Counted from the stretch's first letter, positions 43,417-55,228 are shown. The stretch is DNA of 64,000 nt from Muricea muricata (GCA_963855995.1 OY979723.1:9801013-9865012), one strand, 5' to 3'. Notes: generated by a model from the letters alone, not told the origin. Program-made: numbers and translations.

Positions 43417-45218
43417 CACTCAAAAATAAGGCAGCTAAACATTCAGCATTCTTGGTTTTTTGGCTTATTACACCCAAAAAAGTTTTGAAAGTCGATTGTG
43501 GCATAGACATTCCTGTTCTTGGTTAAAATATGTAAATACAAAGTCCTGGAATATATTTGAAGTGAAGTTACAGGGTTGCAAAGTAAAGCGTACCACGGAT
43601 GTCATTTTCATGCTTTAGCTCGAAGTCTCTTATTCATTTCTTTTGTCTATGGTCACTGACTATTTTGGCATTCAAAATTGGCTGAACTGAAAGTTTTCAA
43701 AATATGTATTGCACAATTATTATGTCACACTTAAAGCCTTGATATTAGACAGAATTTCGTCCCAATTTACTACAACGTACATTTTTTGTTTGCCAACGAA
43801 AAAAAATGCAAAATGCCAATACAATCTAATTCAATTTCCAATTTGTCAAGACTATATCCTTACTTTCGCACAAAGTTTTTGTATTTGTTATTGATTTTTT
43901 ACGTGCTTGAAACCTTTCTTTGTCAGCTTTGCCCAAAATTTGTAAGTGCAGCTAGGAACTGCTCAAAATGGCCTAGCACTTCCCCTAATATAACAAATTG
44001 CTTTTTTGTAGAGAACGGCAGAAACACAGATAAAAAGATGGCTCTGCCGGAACCACCGCACCAAATCAACAATGGCTACGCTCTGGCCATACACAATAAG
44101 TACTTCAACAATCTGCCTTCAAGAGAAGGATCTGAGAAAGATCTTTATGCCATAACAATCTTCTATAAGGAAGCAGGTCTCGATCTTGATATTATAGAGA
44201 ATGTCGATGTCAAGGAGATCCGTGCCCATTGTCGGAAAGTTAGCCAAGATGCAACTTCGTTTCAAAAATATGATGGATCCGTTTGTTTTGTACTTAGGTA
44301 AATATTTGCTCACCAATTTTTTTTTTATTGATGTGATTTTTTATTGCGAGATTAAATAAAATGCGATTAAATTTATGTTTCCTCCAGCAACGACCTGGAG
44401 GAAAACCAAGGGCTGTTGCCCTAAACGTCGAAGTTAATTCTGCTTACAATATTTATGCAGTGAAAGATTCCAGGGTCAGTTTAGTGTGCTTACATCTGTC
44501 CTAGCTGTAACCATACGTTGAAATGAAAAAAAAAGCTTTCATTAAATAGTTCTGGTATCTATGGAGTGAACAATGAAACGATAAGTGTAGAAGAAATTGT
44601 ATCATATTTTGAAGAATGCAATGGCCTCCTCGGAAAACCCAAATTGTTTTTCATCCAAGCTTGTCGGGGTGACGGCGGGATCGAATATGATGGCACCAAC
44701 GATGGTTACAAAAAAGTTTATGCCCACCAAAATCATCCGATATCCTGGTCGCATATTCAACAATGGAAGGTAAACCTTCATTCAGACATACAGGCAATGG
44801 ATCATGGTTCATTCAAACATTAATTGAGCACTTTAACACGTACGCACACAGTGCACATTTGATGGATATGATGACCGTGGTAAACAAAGAAATAGCTGAG
44901 AGCGAACTGGATGGTTACAGAGCAATGCCGCAGCAAGTTTCGACTTTAACAAAATTCGTCTATTTCAAGATGGCAAAGGTTGGAAAGCTGCTGGAAGGGA
45001 ACAACGAAGATGGCCAGCCCGATCGCACATACACAAGGCCCAAGTACAGATCAATATTTAATCTCGGATCTGACGGAACAGTTGAACGAACCAAACCCAG
45101 GTGGATATTTAGTAGCGAGAGTAATGGCGAGGCTAACCACACGGATACAACAAGCAGACGCGCGGGACTATTTAGTAACAACGTTGACAATGATCAGTCT
45201 AGCTGCACAGTTACGTGA

Positions 45219-47880
45219 AAGAACGGAGCAGTGAAGGCACATAAAGACCCTGTTTACGCTAGAACAAAAGTTTCTGGATTCGTAAAAACATCCGGATTCC
45301 TTGTCTTTCAGCTCTACGGCGTTTACATTGCACAGCCTCACACAGTGATTGTCAATACATGAAGCACAACCGTGATACTACCAATCTTTTTTTGTGAATT
45401 TTTTGCGCGATTTCGACAGTTGAAATTAATGGCAATACATTTGAAAACTCAAATTCTTTACGGAAAGAGTTTACACGAAAAATCTGAATGGTAAAAACGT
45501 GGTGATCGGAAAGAAAAAGAAAACGCAGCCACTTTCGAATCATTGTGCTACTGTAGCTACTTAAAACCAGTTTTCTGAAACGCTTTTAGCATTTGGACAT
45601 TATGAGGACCAAGAAAGTTTAACGCTAGGGGCTAGGGCGAATATCAATAACCGCTGTTCAAAATAAATAGACTTGTAAAGCGTTATAGTATACATGAGAT
45701 TTCTAAACCTGATTCCATTGTGATCGAATTTACAATCGCGTTTCGTACCAAGGGTTTATTAATTTCTGAAACACTACAACCATTTTGCAAAAAAATTACG
45801 AAAAAAATCACTGACTTCACTCTATTCCGGCGTATAAACGCCGGTAATAAACGCTTTCTTGTTTATTATATGTTACATATGAAGACAGAGGGAGAAAGGG
45901 GGGGGGGGGGGGGGCAAAGGAAATGAAATAGTGAAAATGAAAAATCTAAAACTAGCTTGGGGCATCCTCGATGAATCGTGCTTCCGAACAGCCCAATCTA
46001 CACCACTAGGAGATGAATAAAATATTTTTTTTAAAATTAGAGATAGGGTGGAAAGGCCATTTATTTATGCTATTTTCTTATCATTTGTAAAAGTCAAAGC
46101 AAATAACTTGGGTGCGTATATGTTATCGTTTGCAACATTTCAATTCATAACTGAAACATCTTTTTGGATTAAAAATCATTAGAAACAATTTATCGCGTAG
46201 TAAACTCAATATTAAGACGATTTGATTTATTCTTTCCTGACAGGGTATTCCCGACCAACCCACGCTGAAATTTCCAGCCTATTCAAGTTTACTCTAGCAT
46301 TTGATAAAAAACATTTTTGAAACATTACCATATTTTCAATTTCTCATCAGACAAAAGCCAGGTGATTTTACAGCAAGCTTTCTCTGCTAATCACATTGCC
46401 GCTGCGGGTTATTATGTCTTGATCATTTTTGATCCCCTGCACGCCGGCCATTCGAGAGGGTAAATTAAAGTCTTAATGTTTATATCAGCAATATAAATGA
46501 AGGGAGATTGCCTTAATTTGCATACGCGAACACGATGTACACCAAATGGTTATTACTAGTGTAACTGCAATGCATTGAAGACAAAATGCTGAGGAACTCA
46601 ACAGTTAGGGTAGTTCGTATATGTAGTTTTAGACCTGGCAAAAGCTAAAATTCGATGTCTTTTACTATTGACTTAAGGCCCTGTCACACGATGCCGGCAA
46701 ATTTTCTTGCAACTTGCAATGCAAATCTACTCTTGGGAGATGTAAAATTGGCAAATACAAGTTTCCATCACAGTTTGTTGATATATTTTCAACATACCAA
46801 ACATTTGTCACAAGTTTACATCTCTTAAGAGTAGAATTGCGTTGCAAGTTGCAAGAAAAACGTCAGATTTTCAAACGTCAGATTTTGTTTTTATAGTTCC
46901 AGCCAATGAAAGACCCATATCTTTGCTAATTTTAATGTATATCAGCTTTTACAGGCTTAATCACAAATACAACGCGTTTTATGTTTGATAACCAAAAAGT
47001 TATAGATCAAAATTGTTCTGCGACGTAACTTTCTTGCATGCTTTTTCCACTGAAAACATATTTTCCTGTCAAAATGGTTTCCGACCGATGTTTTTACGTT
47101 GATTTACAGTTCCACGCAAGATTACACCCACCGTCTAGATGCTTTGTAACCGTACCGAGATTTTGTCAAAACTTTGTCATTTTGAAAAATTAAGGCCGTT
47201 TTAGACGTCGTATATTTCCGTCGAATTTAATATGTCGTATTGGTTGGGAATTCGAAGCAAAAAAAAAACGAGGCTTAAAATTATAATTCTGGTTCAAAAT
47301 ATTATCTCGAATCCATTTAGATGTCAAATTCACGCCGAGAAGAGTCAAATAGAATTTTTATACAAAATGCGAGGAATTAAATTCGACTGAAATACGACTT
47401 AAGGATAGTTTAGGCGAACGCCTTTTTCAAGTCGATATGTACCTTCATAGAATGCTTAAATTGTGCAACTTTTAACTCTATATGCATATTAGGGTTACGT
47501 AACGTTCCGAGACATCATCTTTGTTTTTTGAGCAAAAGCACGTTAGTCTAATAATTTAACTCATGTATTTGAAAATATTCAACTATTGTATACAATCGCC
47601 GACTGCTTTAAGGATGGCAAAGATGTGCTGACGCCTATATAGTTGAAGCGGTGTTGACCTAACACCTGACGACCGAATTAGTACGACAACACATGGCAAT
47701 CAGTGCGCATCAAATTTGCATTAAGTCTCTTAACAAAATTTAAAATTTAATGACTCGATACTTATCTATTTGTCGCACGCAGCATGTCCTGTTTTGGCAT
47801 AATCAAGAAAAAACATCTTCAATAACACAAACTGTACGTGTGGGTCAGCAACACTTTAAAACTTCATTTCCATCGAGAGA
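45219..47880. other. intergenic between caspase cluster and GPCR
   Basis: No coding gene is supported. It holds a poly(G) run near 45899-45914 and a Harbinger-like MITE copy at about 46676-46860 whose right end has decayed; the intact copy is at 56663-56860. Confidence 0.5.
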
Positions 47881-48813
47881 ATGACGCTTTTGGACACGGA
47901 CTCGAACTCAGTCGAAGTTGCTTGGTGTGGAATTGCTTCGTACTTGAAATCCTTGCCGACGGCCCGCATCGTGACGGCAAATACGATCATAATTGTTTTC
48001 GACACGTTTCTGGCAATTTTCACGGTGATCACAAACGCCCTGTTCATTTCAACCTATCACAGCAATCGCATATTACAAAACACATCCAATATGCTGCTGG
48101 TAGTACTGGCAGTCAGTGATATTCTCGTAGGATTGCTAGCCGAACCAATGACGGTTATTCGAGCAATAATGGAAATCAACGGCTCGCATAATTGTACGTT
48201 ATTTAATATCAGCCGCCTGGTCATCATATTCTCCAGTGGTCTCTCCTTCTTGACCATCATCGTGATTACACACGATCGCTACATAGCGATTTATTACCCG
48301 TTACGGTATCCGTTATTGTTCAGCAAAAGGAACGTCAAAATTGTTCTAACGGGGTGCGGAATACTACTGATTGGATTGCTGGTTTGCCGCGCGGTCCTTC
48401 CTTTAGAAATGTTCTTTTTGATCATTTGCAGCCTGACCTTCTACACGACACTCTCGGCCGTCGTGGTGTATTCGAAAATCCTGTTCGCAGCGAGACGGCA
48501 AAAGTTACAGATACAAAACATGGTGCAATCCTCGCAATACTACAGACCGGCGATTTCGCTACACGAGATTAAAACTACTAAAGTGATGGTGTGCGTTCTC
48601 GGCGCTATGATCTTGTGCTACTATCCAGGCACGTGTTTCTGGATTTACAGTGCCTACCACGGCTACACTCTGGAGAGGTTGTACACCGTTGTGCCGTATC
48701 TCGAACTGGCCGTGTTCCTCAACTCCGCCATCAATCCCGTCACGTATTTGTTGAGAAGTCGTTCGATTCGCGGCGCTTTTCTGAGACATGTGAATGAACT
48801 GCTTAATTTGTAA
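47881..48813 (+). CDS. single-exon rhodopsin-family (class A) GPCR
   Basis: A 310-residue intronless receptor. TM1 lies at about 31-57, TM2 holds LAVSD (76-80), extracellular Cys105 precedes TM3, and the DRY motif is HDRY (131-134) followed by IAIYYPLRY. TM4 (about 153-173) runs almost directly into TM5 (about 175-198), so extracellular loop 2 is nearly absent. TM6 has CYYPG where CWxP is usual, and TM7 ends NPVTY (285-289). N-glycosylation sites (NGS, NCT, NIS) lie near 100-111. Short intronless receptors of this kind, resembling melanocortin/adenosine-group class A receptors, are abundant in cnidarians. The ligand is unknown. The ATG chosen is the first in frame. The 3' end is duplicated downstream. 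Confidence 0.9.
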   Translation: MTLLDTDSNSVEVAWCGIASYLKSLPTARIVTANTIIIVFDTFLAIFTVITNALFISTYHSNRILQNTSNMLLVVLAVSDILVGLLAEPMTVIRAIMEINGSHNCTLFNISRLVIIFSSGLSFLTIIVITHDRYIAIYYPLRYPLLFSKRNVKIVLTGCGILLIGLLVCRAVLPLEMFFLIICSLTFYTTLSAVVVYSKILFAARRQKLQIQNMVQSSQYYRPAISLHEIKTTKVMVCVLGAMILCYYPGTCFWIYSAYHGYTLERLYTVVPYLELAVFLNSAINPVTYLLRSRSIRGAFLRHVNELLNL

Positions 48814-48837
48814 CATAAATGTTGCAGCATGTAACAT

Positions 48838-49015
48838 ATACTAGGAGATTGTGCACAATTGTACCGTAATCTAACTGGCCGTGTTTCCTAACTCTGCCAT
48901 CAATCCCGTCACGTATCTGTTGAGAATTAAGTCGTTCGATTCGCGGCGCTTTTCTGAGACATGTGATTGAACTGTTTAATTTGTAACACGAATGTTGCAG
49001 ACGTAACATATTATG
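48838..49015 (+). pseudogene. duplicated 3' end of the GPCR
   Basis: About 48849-49012 repeats the receptor's final 150 bp and 3' UTR (TGCCATCAATCCCGTCACGT, TTCGATTCGCGGCG) with a few substitutions and a 3-bp insertion near TGAGAATTAAGTCG. It lacks the rest of the gene and begins near the TM7 coding sequence. Confidence 0.85.
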
Positions 49016-51124
49016 ATGCATGTATTATGAGTGCATATGTCATATATGTGTAATTGAGTTTCGTAGTACGCATTCTATGTCAATTATTTCAACCTCTTCT
49101 CGGTAAAAATTCTGTCGCCACAAAATGGCGGATTTCGAAGGACGTTTTGACCCGATCTCAATCTCCTGTGACAATAAATTTCCGCCAGTCAAGAGCTTGT
49201 TGCATCATCTATCGCATATCTATTAATCGGATATCATTTCCTCGTTCCTTGATAAAGGCTTGATTAAAGACTTGGCCATCAGACGCCTTCGGACATTACT
49301 TACAGCCCAGCAAACAAAGCAACGCGCAATACACTAGTTATAGCATAAGACAGGGTCCTTTTGCCCAGATTTAGTGTTTTTATTTTTTGACTAATCTTAA
49401 CGGGTTGAAATTATTTCTGTTTATTGTAAAAATATCGACTGGTTTAAGGCTACAAACTGGCAGCCGAATGTAGCTCTAACCAGAGAATATTTCAACCTCG
49501 CTTATAAAAAGAATTAAAAAAAATTCGCAGCTTTCACAGCTGGGCCGGTTGTACAGAAATCTTAATCACTGTTTTGTAGTTCAATAGTGATTAGCGACAA
49601 AATACGTGGTTCTGATTGGTTGACATTTCCACCAATCATAGCTCACTTTAAGTCACAGCTTTAACCATAGCTTTTTTACAAGCAGCCTCAGATTTCTTTG
49701 CCAAAATGCACAGATTGTTTATTTTAATACTGTAATTATCTTACGCCACATTGTACGTCGGCCGCGTTCAAGCATTATTAAAAGCAAATTATATTTTCTC
49801 TGTTTTTACTGTCCCACGCACATTTATAACTTGACAGGTGCAATGGAAATGACGCTTGCAATACAAAACAAATATATATTTATCTGATAGGTTGAGATGC
49901 AGCGGATTTGGAAGTTCCCAATCCGGCCGGAACCAGATTTACTAGATTCTATCAAAAATTCCGGTCGGATTTGAAGCGAACCAATTTGGAAACAATTGTG
50001 ATAATTTTTATAAGGAAAATTAATCAGTTAATCATCGTACTTGTAATGTTTGTTTGAATATTGGATTAACTTCATTGTCATTGTTAACGATTAATAGAAA
50101 AATTTATTATGCTGTTAGTTATCAAATTATTGCTGTTAGTTATCAAATTATTGCTGTTAGTTTTAAAATGAAGTCAGCTTGTATATTGGGCAGTAGCGAA
50201 GCCAGGCCGACAATTGGTCATGCAAATGCAAATTTTTTGGTGTTTTTGACCATATCAGGAATAAAATTCTAAAGAAATGAATAATGATAATGATTTAAAT
50301 TTGCATAGCATGACCTTTTTATGAAGGCAAATCAGTCAATATTGAATTTTTTAATGTTCAAACATAACATAAATATTAAAGAAAAAATATGAAAAGCCAA
50401 AATTAAAAACTAATATCATATATTGAAGCTAAGATATCGCCCATGCATGCAGTTTTTTAAGAGCCTTCACGATCTTCCCTCGATACCTTCGGTATAAACG
50501 ACACAGTCCTTGGAAGTTACAATGCACTCCGTTCAAAGACAGCAAATTCACATCGCTACCAAACCCGCTTCGTTCATACGCGCCACGCACAAATACTACA
50601 GCAAAATAAAAGCCTGGGCATTAAATACTTAATCCCGACGGAATACGCAATACACTGCCATCAATAACCTAAGAAACCATTACAACCTTCACTCGAAGCT
50701 CGTCGCAAAAAAGCGTGCAAGCCCATCACACTGTCACCTATCAAATTTAATTAGCCAGAGTAAGCTGGACCAAGGCAAGGTCTTAAAGCCGCGTTTGCCA
50801 GTTTTTCACGGTCAAAACATATCGGTCAAAACACGGCAAAATATATCGATCACAGAACATAAATGTTTCTCAAAAATATGTTCTCAGAATGTTGGAAATG
50901 CCATTTTAGAAACTCAAATTTCAAAAATTTTCTGCCCCAACCTATTCCCCTCTTCCACCAAAGCCTACAGCAGGCTCGCGCCGTTGGCACTCATAGTGCG
51001 CACACCCAATTTTTTTAAAACACGTTCAAAATCAGAAATCCCCGCTAAGACCCAAGATCTACGTGGCGCAAAATATTCAAAATACATGCAATACCTTTAA
51101 AAATTGAAACTAACCTGGCTTGCG
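49016..51124. other. intergenic
   Basis: No gene is supported. At about 49440-49510, GGCTACAAACTGGCAGCCGAA followed by AGCTC resembles the Penelope-element ends in C6, so it is probably a terminal remnant. At 50104-50162 a 21-bp unit (GCTGTTAGTTATCAAATTAT) is tandem three times. Open frames here are short and unrecognised. Confidence 0.5.
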
Positions 51125-54100
51125 CTAATCCAGAACCTCCTTCCTCTTTTGGTAACTCATGTTCGCCGTTCCAAGCAAAATTACTGGGAGTAGCGTTAGG
51201 ACGGTGCACGTGATGAAAAATTTCTTATAACCGACCGCATCAACTATTGTTCCAGAAATTGACATCATACACAGCTTTCCAAAAACTTCGAATGTTGCCA
51301 AGGTGGAGTAATGCGTCGCAGAAAGAACTCTCGGACATTTCTGCGAGCAGACAACCATCAGGGTGAACGTGAGAGTCGTTATCATGCCTGAGATGACGTG
51401 AAGAACGCTGTCAGATATGACAAACCAAATCCAGTTCGCATTGAAAGAACTACAAGATCCGAGCCAAGTCAGCACACAGGTTGTCAGGAAACGTACGCTT
51501 GATAAGACGACCAACGTTCGACGCAAACCGTCCCTAAAATAGATTTAAAATGACTCTCATTCCACATTAAGATGAGCATTACATGCACGAGATGTGTCCA
51601 TTAAGAGAGATCTCTGTTTCTCAAAGACAGATGTATATGCATGTGTATTATGGGGTGATAACTATGCTGGGAACTCAGATGTCTGGATTAGAGGGATGTC
51701 TGTGTTAGAGAGATGCCTGCATCAGAGAGATAAAAAGATGCTTGTATTAGAGAAATGTTTGTATTAGAGAGATGTCTATATTAGAGAGATGTCTATATTA
51801 GAGAGGTGTTTGTATTGGAGAGATGTTTGTATTGGACAGATGTCTGTATGAGAGAGATGTCAGTATTAAAGAGATGTTTGTATTAGAGAGATGCTTGTAT
51901 TAGAGAGGTGTCTGTATTAGAGAAATGTCTGTACTGGGAGATGTTTGTGTTACAGGGATGTTTGTATTAGAGAGACGTTTGTATTAGAGAGATGTCTCTG
52001 TTAGAGAGATGTCAGTATTAAAGAGATGTTTGTATTAGAGAGATGCTTGTATTAGAGAGGTGTCTGTATTAGAGAAATGTCTGTATTGGGAGATGTTTGT
52101 GTTACAGGGATGTTTGTATTAGAGAGACGTTTGTATTAGAGAGATGTCTCTGTTAGAGAGATGTCAGTATTAAAGAGATGTTTGTATTAGAGAGATGCTT
52201 GTATTAGAGAGATGTCTGTATTAGAGAGATGCTTGTATTAGAGAGATGTTTGTATTAGAGAGATGTTTGTATTAGAGATGTCTGTATTAGAGAGATGTCT
52301 GTATTAAAGAGATGTCTGTACTGGGAGATGTTTGTATTACAGGGATGTTTGTATTAAAGAGATGTCTGTATTAGAGAGATGTCTGTATTAGATTTAGAGA
52401 GATGTCTGTACTGGGAGATGTTTGTATTACAGGGATGTTTGTATTAGAGAGATGTCTGTATTAGAGAGATGTCTGTATTACAGAGACGTCTGGATTAGAG
52501 AGATGTCTGTACTGGGAGATGTTTGTATTACAGGGATGTCTTATTACAGAGATGTCTGTATAAGAAAGATGTCTGTATTAGAGAGATGTTTGTATTAGAT
52601 AGATGTCTGTATTAGAGAGATGCCTGCATTAGAGATGTTTGTATTAGAGAAATGCCTGTATTAGAGAGACGTCTGTATTAGAAAGATGTCTGTATTAGAG
52701 AGATGCCTGCATTAAAGAGATGTTTTGCATTAGAGAGATGTCTGTATTACAGGGATGTCCGTATTAGAGACATTTTAGTACTATAGAGATCACCTGCATT
52801 TTGTATTAGAGATGTGTCAGTGTTAAAGAGGTTTAAGCATTATATGGTGACATCTACATTAACAAAGTTTCAGTATTAGAGAATATCAGAAAGATGTCTG
52901 TGTTAGACATGTGTCTGTATTCAATTTGGCTTCCATATTAGTAAGAGAATATTAGAAAGATGTCTGTGTGAGAGAGAGAGGTCTGTGATGGTGTTTACAC
53001 AGAAGTCTGTATAGATATAGAAATATCTTCATTAGGGAGGTGGCTTTATAAATTCAAACATAGTCAGGGATGATTGTGCAGCAAATCCTAAACAGACCAA
53101 CCCACCAATGAGACGACATCAGTCCACCCAGCAGAGATCCAAGAATTGAACAACACTGACATACAACTCCAGATAACATAGCTGTATCAGAAGAGGACAC
53201 TCCTTGATCAAGCAGCAACATGGGTAAGATTGCAATCATGCCTTGTTCACCCAGCTTGTAGATTAAAACATAAACTATCATCCATATTGTGCCTTCTGAC
53301 TTCAACACATTTTTGTAAATGTCAAGGTAAGCTAAGAGTTCAAATTTTTGGCCACGAAGTTCAAGGTCTTTATTTGGAGCAGATTCGTTCTGTGCATCAT
53401 CTTTCAATTTTTTCCTCTTTGTCAAAATAGTACCGTCAGAAGTTGATTCATTGCTTTTGATCACAGTCATGTTTTTACCAGTTTCACTGTTCTTGATACA
53501 AGTGGGTTCAGATTGGACATGTTTTGAATTTTGCACGCTGTCTATATTAACTGTATTTGCACTGCCGATAATCCTTGCGTTATTTGGTTGTATTAGTTGT
53601 GGAAACATTGTGTTCAGAAAAAAGGGCGAACATAGCAGAGCTGAAAATATGTACATTGCAAAGAGAAGTAGAAATAGTCGTTGCCATGGATACCATGAAG
53701 ACAACCAGCCGAGGACACCACCACCGAACAAGGCCCCAGTTTTGTAACCAACAACTTGAGCAATGTTTCCTAACCCTGTTGTAATTAATACAAATTAAAT
53801 GAGGGTTTTTTACATTCTCTATTTTTGGCAGGTGTAGCATTGCATTGTAGAATTCAATCATAGGAAATCAAAGGAATGGACTAAAGTGCCAAATGTAGCT
53901 TAATATGGTAAATCCAGCTTGATACACTTTACTCTGAAACTATGTAACTTCAATTCAAATATATTTCAGCTTCAAACAAGAATGGTTATCTCTTGGCAAC
54001 CATCAAACACATAGCCTAACCACAGAGTACTACACAGAGGGCTCACTTCATTTATTTTCCTATGATTTTTGCGTAACGGCCTTTTGCTCAAACGTGTGCT

Positions 54101-55228
54101 AAAGAGTGGTGGTCACCCCCCTGAAAAATTCAAAATGGCGGCAAAGTTTAGAGCCATTTTGAGGTTATCAGGGGGGTGAATGCCTCTATGCACTTGCTGG
54201 GATAAAATTCTTAGCAAGTGCATTGAGGCATTCACCCCCCTGACAACTACCAATCCGCGTTACGCTTTTTTCGTCGAGTGAGCCCTCTGTGTAGTACTCT
54301 GTGGCCTAACCAAATGTGGATAGGTGTAACTAGAGCATTCACTTGGGGGGGGGGGGTGTGTTTATGTATCCACACTCTGTCTGTCAAATTTGTTTTGAAA
54401 TTGATTGGATTAAATCCCCCACCCCCAATTAATGCTTTATTATTATTATTATTAAAACTTTATTTATACAGGATAAAACCTTATTCAGTATAACTAAATA
54501 CTGTTATCCCTAACAGTGTATAAAAAACTGAACTTTAAAGGCCTATCTATATGATAGGATTTGTCGCATACAATTCTACTCTGGCATGTGGAAACGAGCG
54601 TTTATGTCAGATTTTTACTCGTTCGCTGATGGCGAAATTTGAAATCTGTCGTTTTTTACGCATACATGTTTACTCGATAGTAAGAATCGTATGCAACAAA
54701 TTGTACCCTGTAGATAGCCCTTAGGTAAACTAAAATAAACTATATGCATATTGCAGCATATTGATGAAATCTGACCAGGCCCCAAGTATTCTACAATTGT
54801 TTAGTACCCTCAGTGGGTTAGTCAATTTAAAGTAGGCAAACATAAAACTCACCAATGTCTTCAGGAGCCAAGTTATCGACAAACAACGAATCCACAGCTA
54901 TATCCTGTGTAGCAACCATAATATTCAGGCATGCCACAACAAGTACAGTAAAAGAAACGTTATTTAATGACATGCATGAAGCAACCAAGTAACAAAACGC
55001 CATTCCAAGTAAGTTGTACTTCACCCACGAGATTTTTGCACCAAATTTGTCGACAAGCGGCGCCCATAGTGGTTTTAACAGCCAGGGTAAACTCAGAAGA
55101 CGCGTGAAACTGATTAGTGTCAAAGAAAGCGAATAACTGCGCAAAAATACAGGTAGGAATTTCGTTTGAAAACCATACGGAACTCCTTGGAGAAAATATA
55201 AAAGCAACAAGAGTATAGCCAGTTTCAT
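51125..55228 (-). CDS. MFSD3-like major facilitator transporter
   Basis: Three exons on the minus strand: 55228-54853 (phase 1), 53775-53106 (phase 2), 51533-51125, with gt/ag sites and matching phases, giving 484 residues. The N terminus LYFLQGVPYGFQ and PWLLKPLWAPLVDKFG, with TQDIAVDSL, resembles MFSD3/acetyl-CoA transporter relatives (SLC33 group). Exon 2 adds TM segments (GALFGGGVLGWL), a hydrophilic loop of about 85 residues between the two halves (QNSKHVQSEPTC to KDLELRG) that is longer than usual for the family, and IYKLGEQGM. Exon 3 completes the C-terminal helices and stops after QKRKEVLD. It should be an integral membrane protein; substrate is not evident. Intron 2 contains a large minisatellite and intron 1 a foldback MITE. 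Confidence 0.85.
51640..52990. repeat. 17-bp minisatellite, about 1.3 kb
   Basis: The unit is roughly ATTAGAGAGATGTCTGT, repeated about 70-80 times with variants (TTTGTA, GCTTGTA, ACAGGGATG). A higher-order duplication of roughly 150 bp is visible between about 51850-52000 and 52005-52160. It lies wholly in intron 2 of the transporter. Confidence 0.9.
54021..54303. mobile_element. 283-bp foldback MITE with 7-bp TSD in transporter intron 1
   Basis: CACAGAGTACTACACAGAGG and its inverse are terminal. GCCTAAC flanks it (54014-54020, 54304-54310). Inner arms share AAAAAAGCGTAA with the foldback at 2447-2713, so the two are related. Confidence 0.8.
54420..54725. repeat. MITE-like inverted repeat in transporter intron 1
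   Basis: AAGGCCTATCTATA near 54538 and TGTAGATAGCCCTTAG near 54710 pair, as do GCATACAATTCTAC and its approximate inverse. A short ATT microsatellite (about 54440-54455) precedes it. Confidence 0.5.

Larger units (their letters stand above)
41359..45218 (+). pseudogene. C8: caspase lacking the catalytic His and frameshifted before p10
   Basis: The family ATG at 41335 meets a stop after six codons; a later ATG (41359) gives a three-codon exon (MPK) with the correct phase-0 donor, and exon 2 (42053-42143) has its own ATG. Exon 3 (44012-44297) ends CFVL-AG, missing 12 bases that in paralogues encode HGNS. Splicing to exon 4 (44550) keeps frame but deletes the catalytic His and Gly. Exon 4 has QACRGD, the only canonical QACRG here. 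It then loses one base near 44712 (GGTTACAAAAAAG against paralogue GATTACAAAAAAACC), so p10 (SSDILVAYST, SFRHTGNGSWF, KMAKVGK) lies in the next frame to 45218. Two independent lesions make it non-proteolytic. Confidence 0.83.

Noticed and set aside
43786-44011. Longer N terminus for C8 exon 3, reading through 43786-44011
   Set aside because: The acceptor at 44011 and phase 1 match all paralogues; the upstream open frame is intron.
50795-51100. Open frame of 101 codons upstream of the transporter stop
   Set aside because: No domain, no splice context and composition like the surrounding intergenic DNA.
51640-52990. CRISPR-like array
   Set aside because: Units are contiguous 17-bp repeats without spacers in a eukaryotic intron; a minisatellite explains it.
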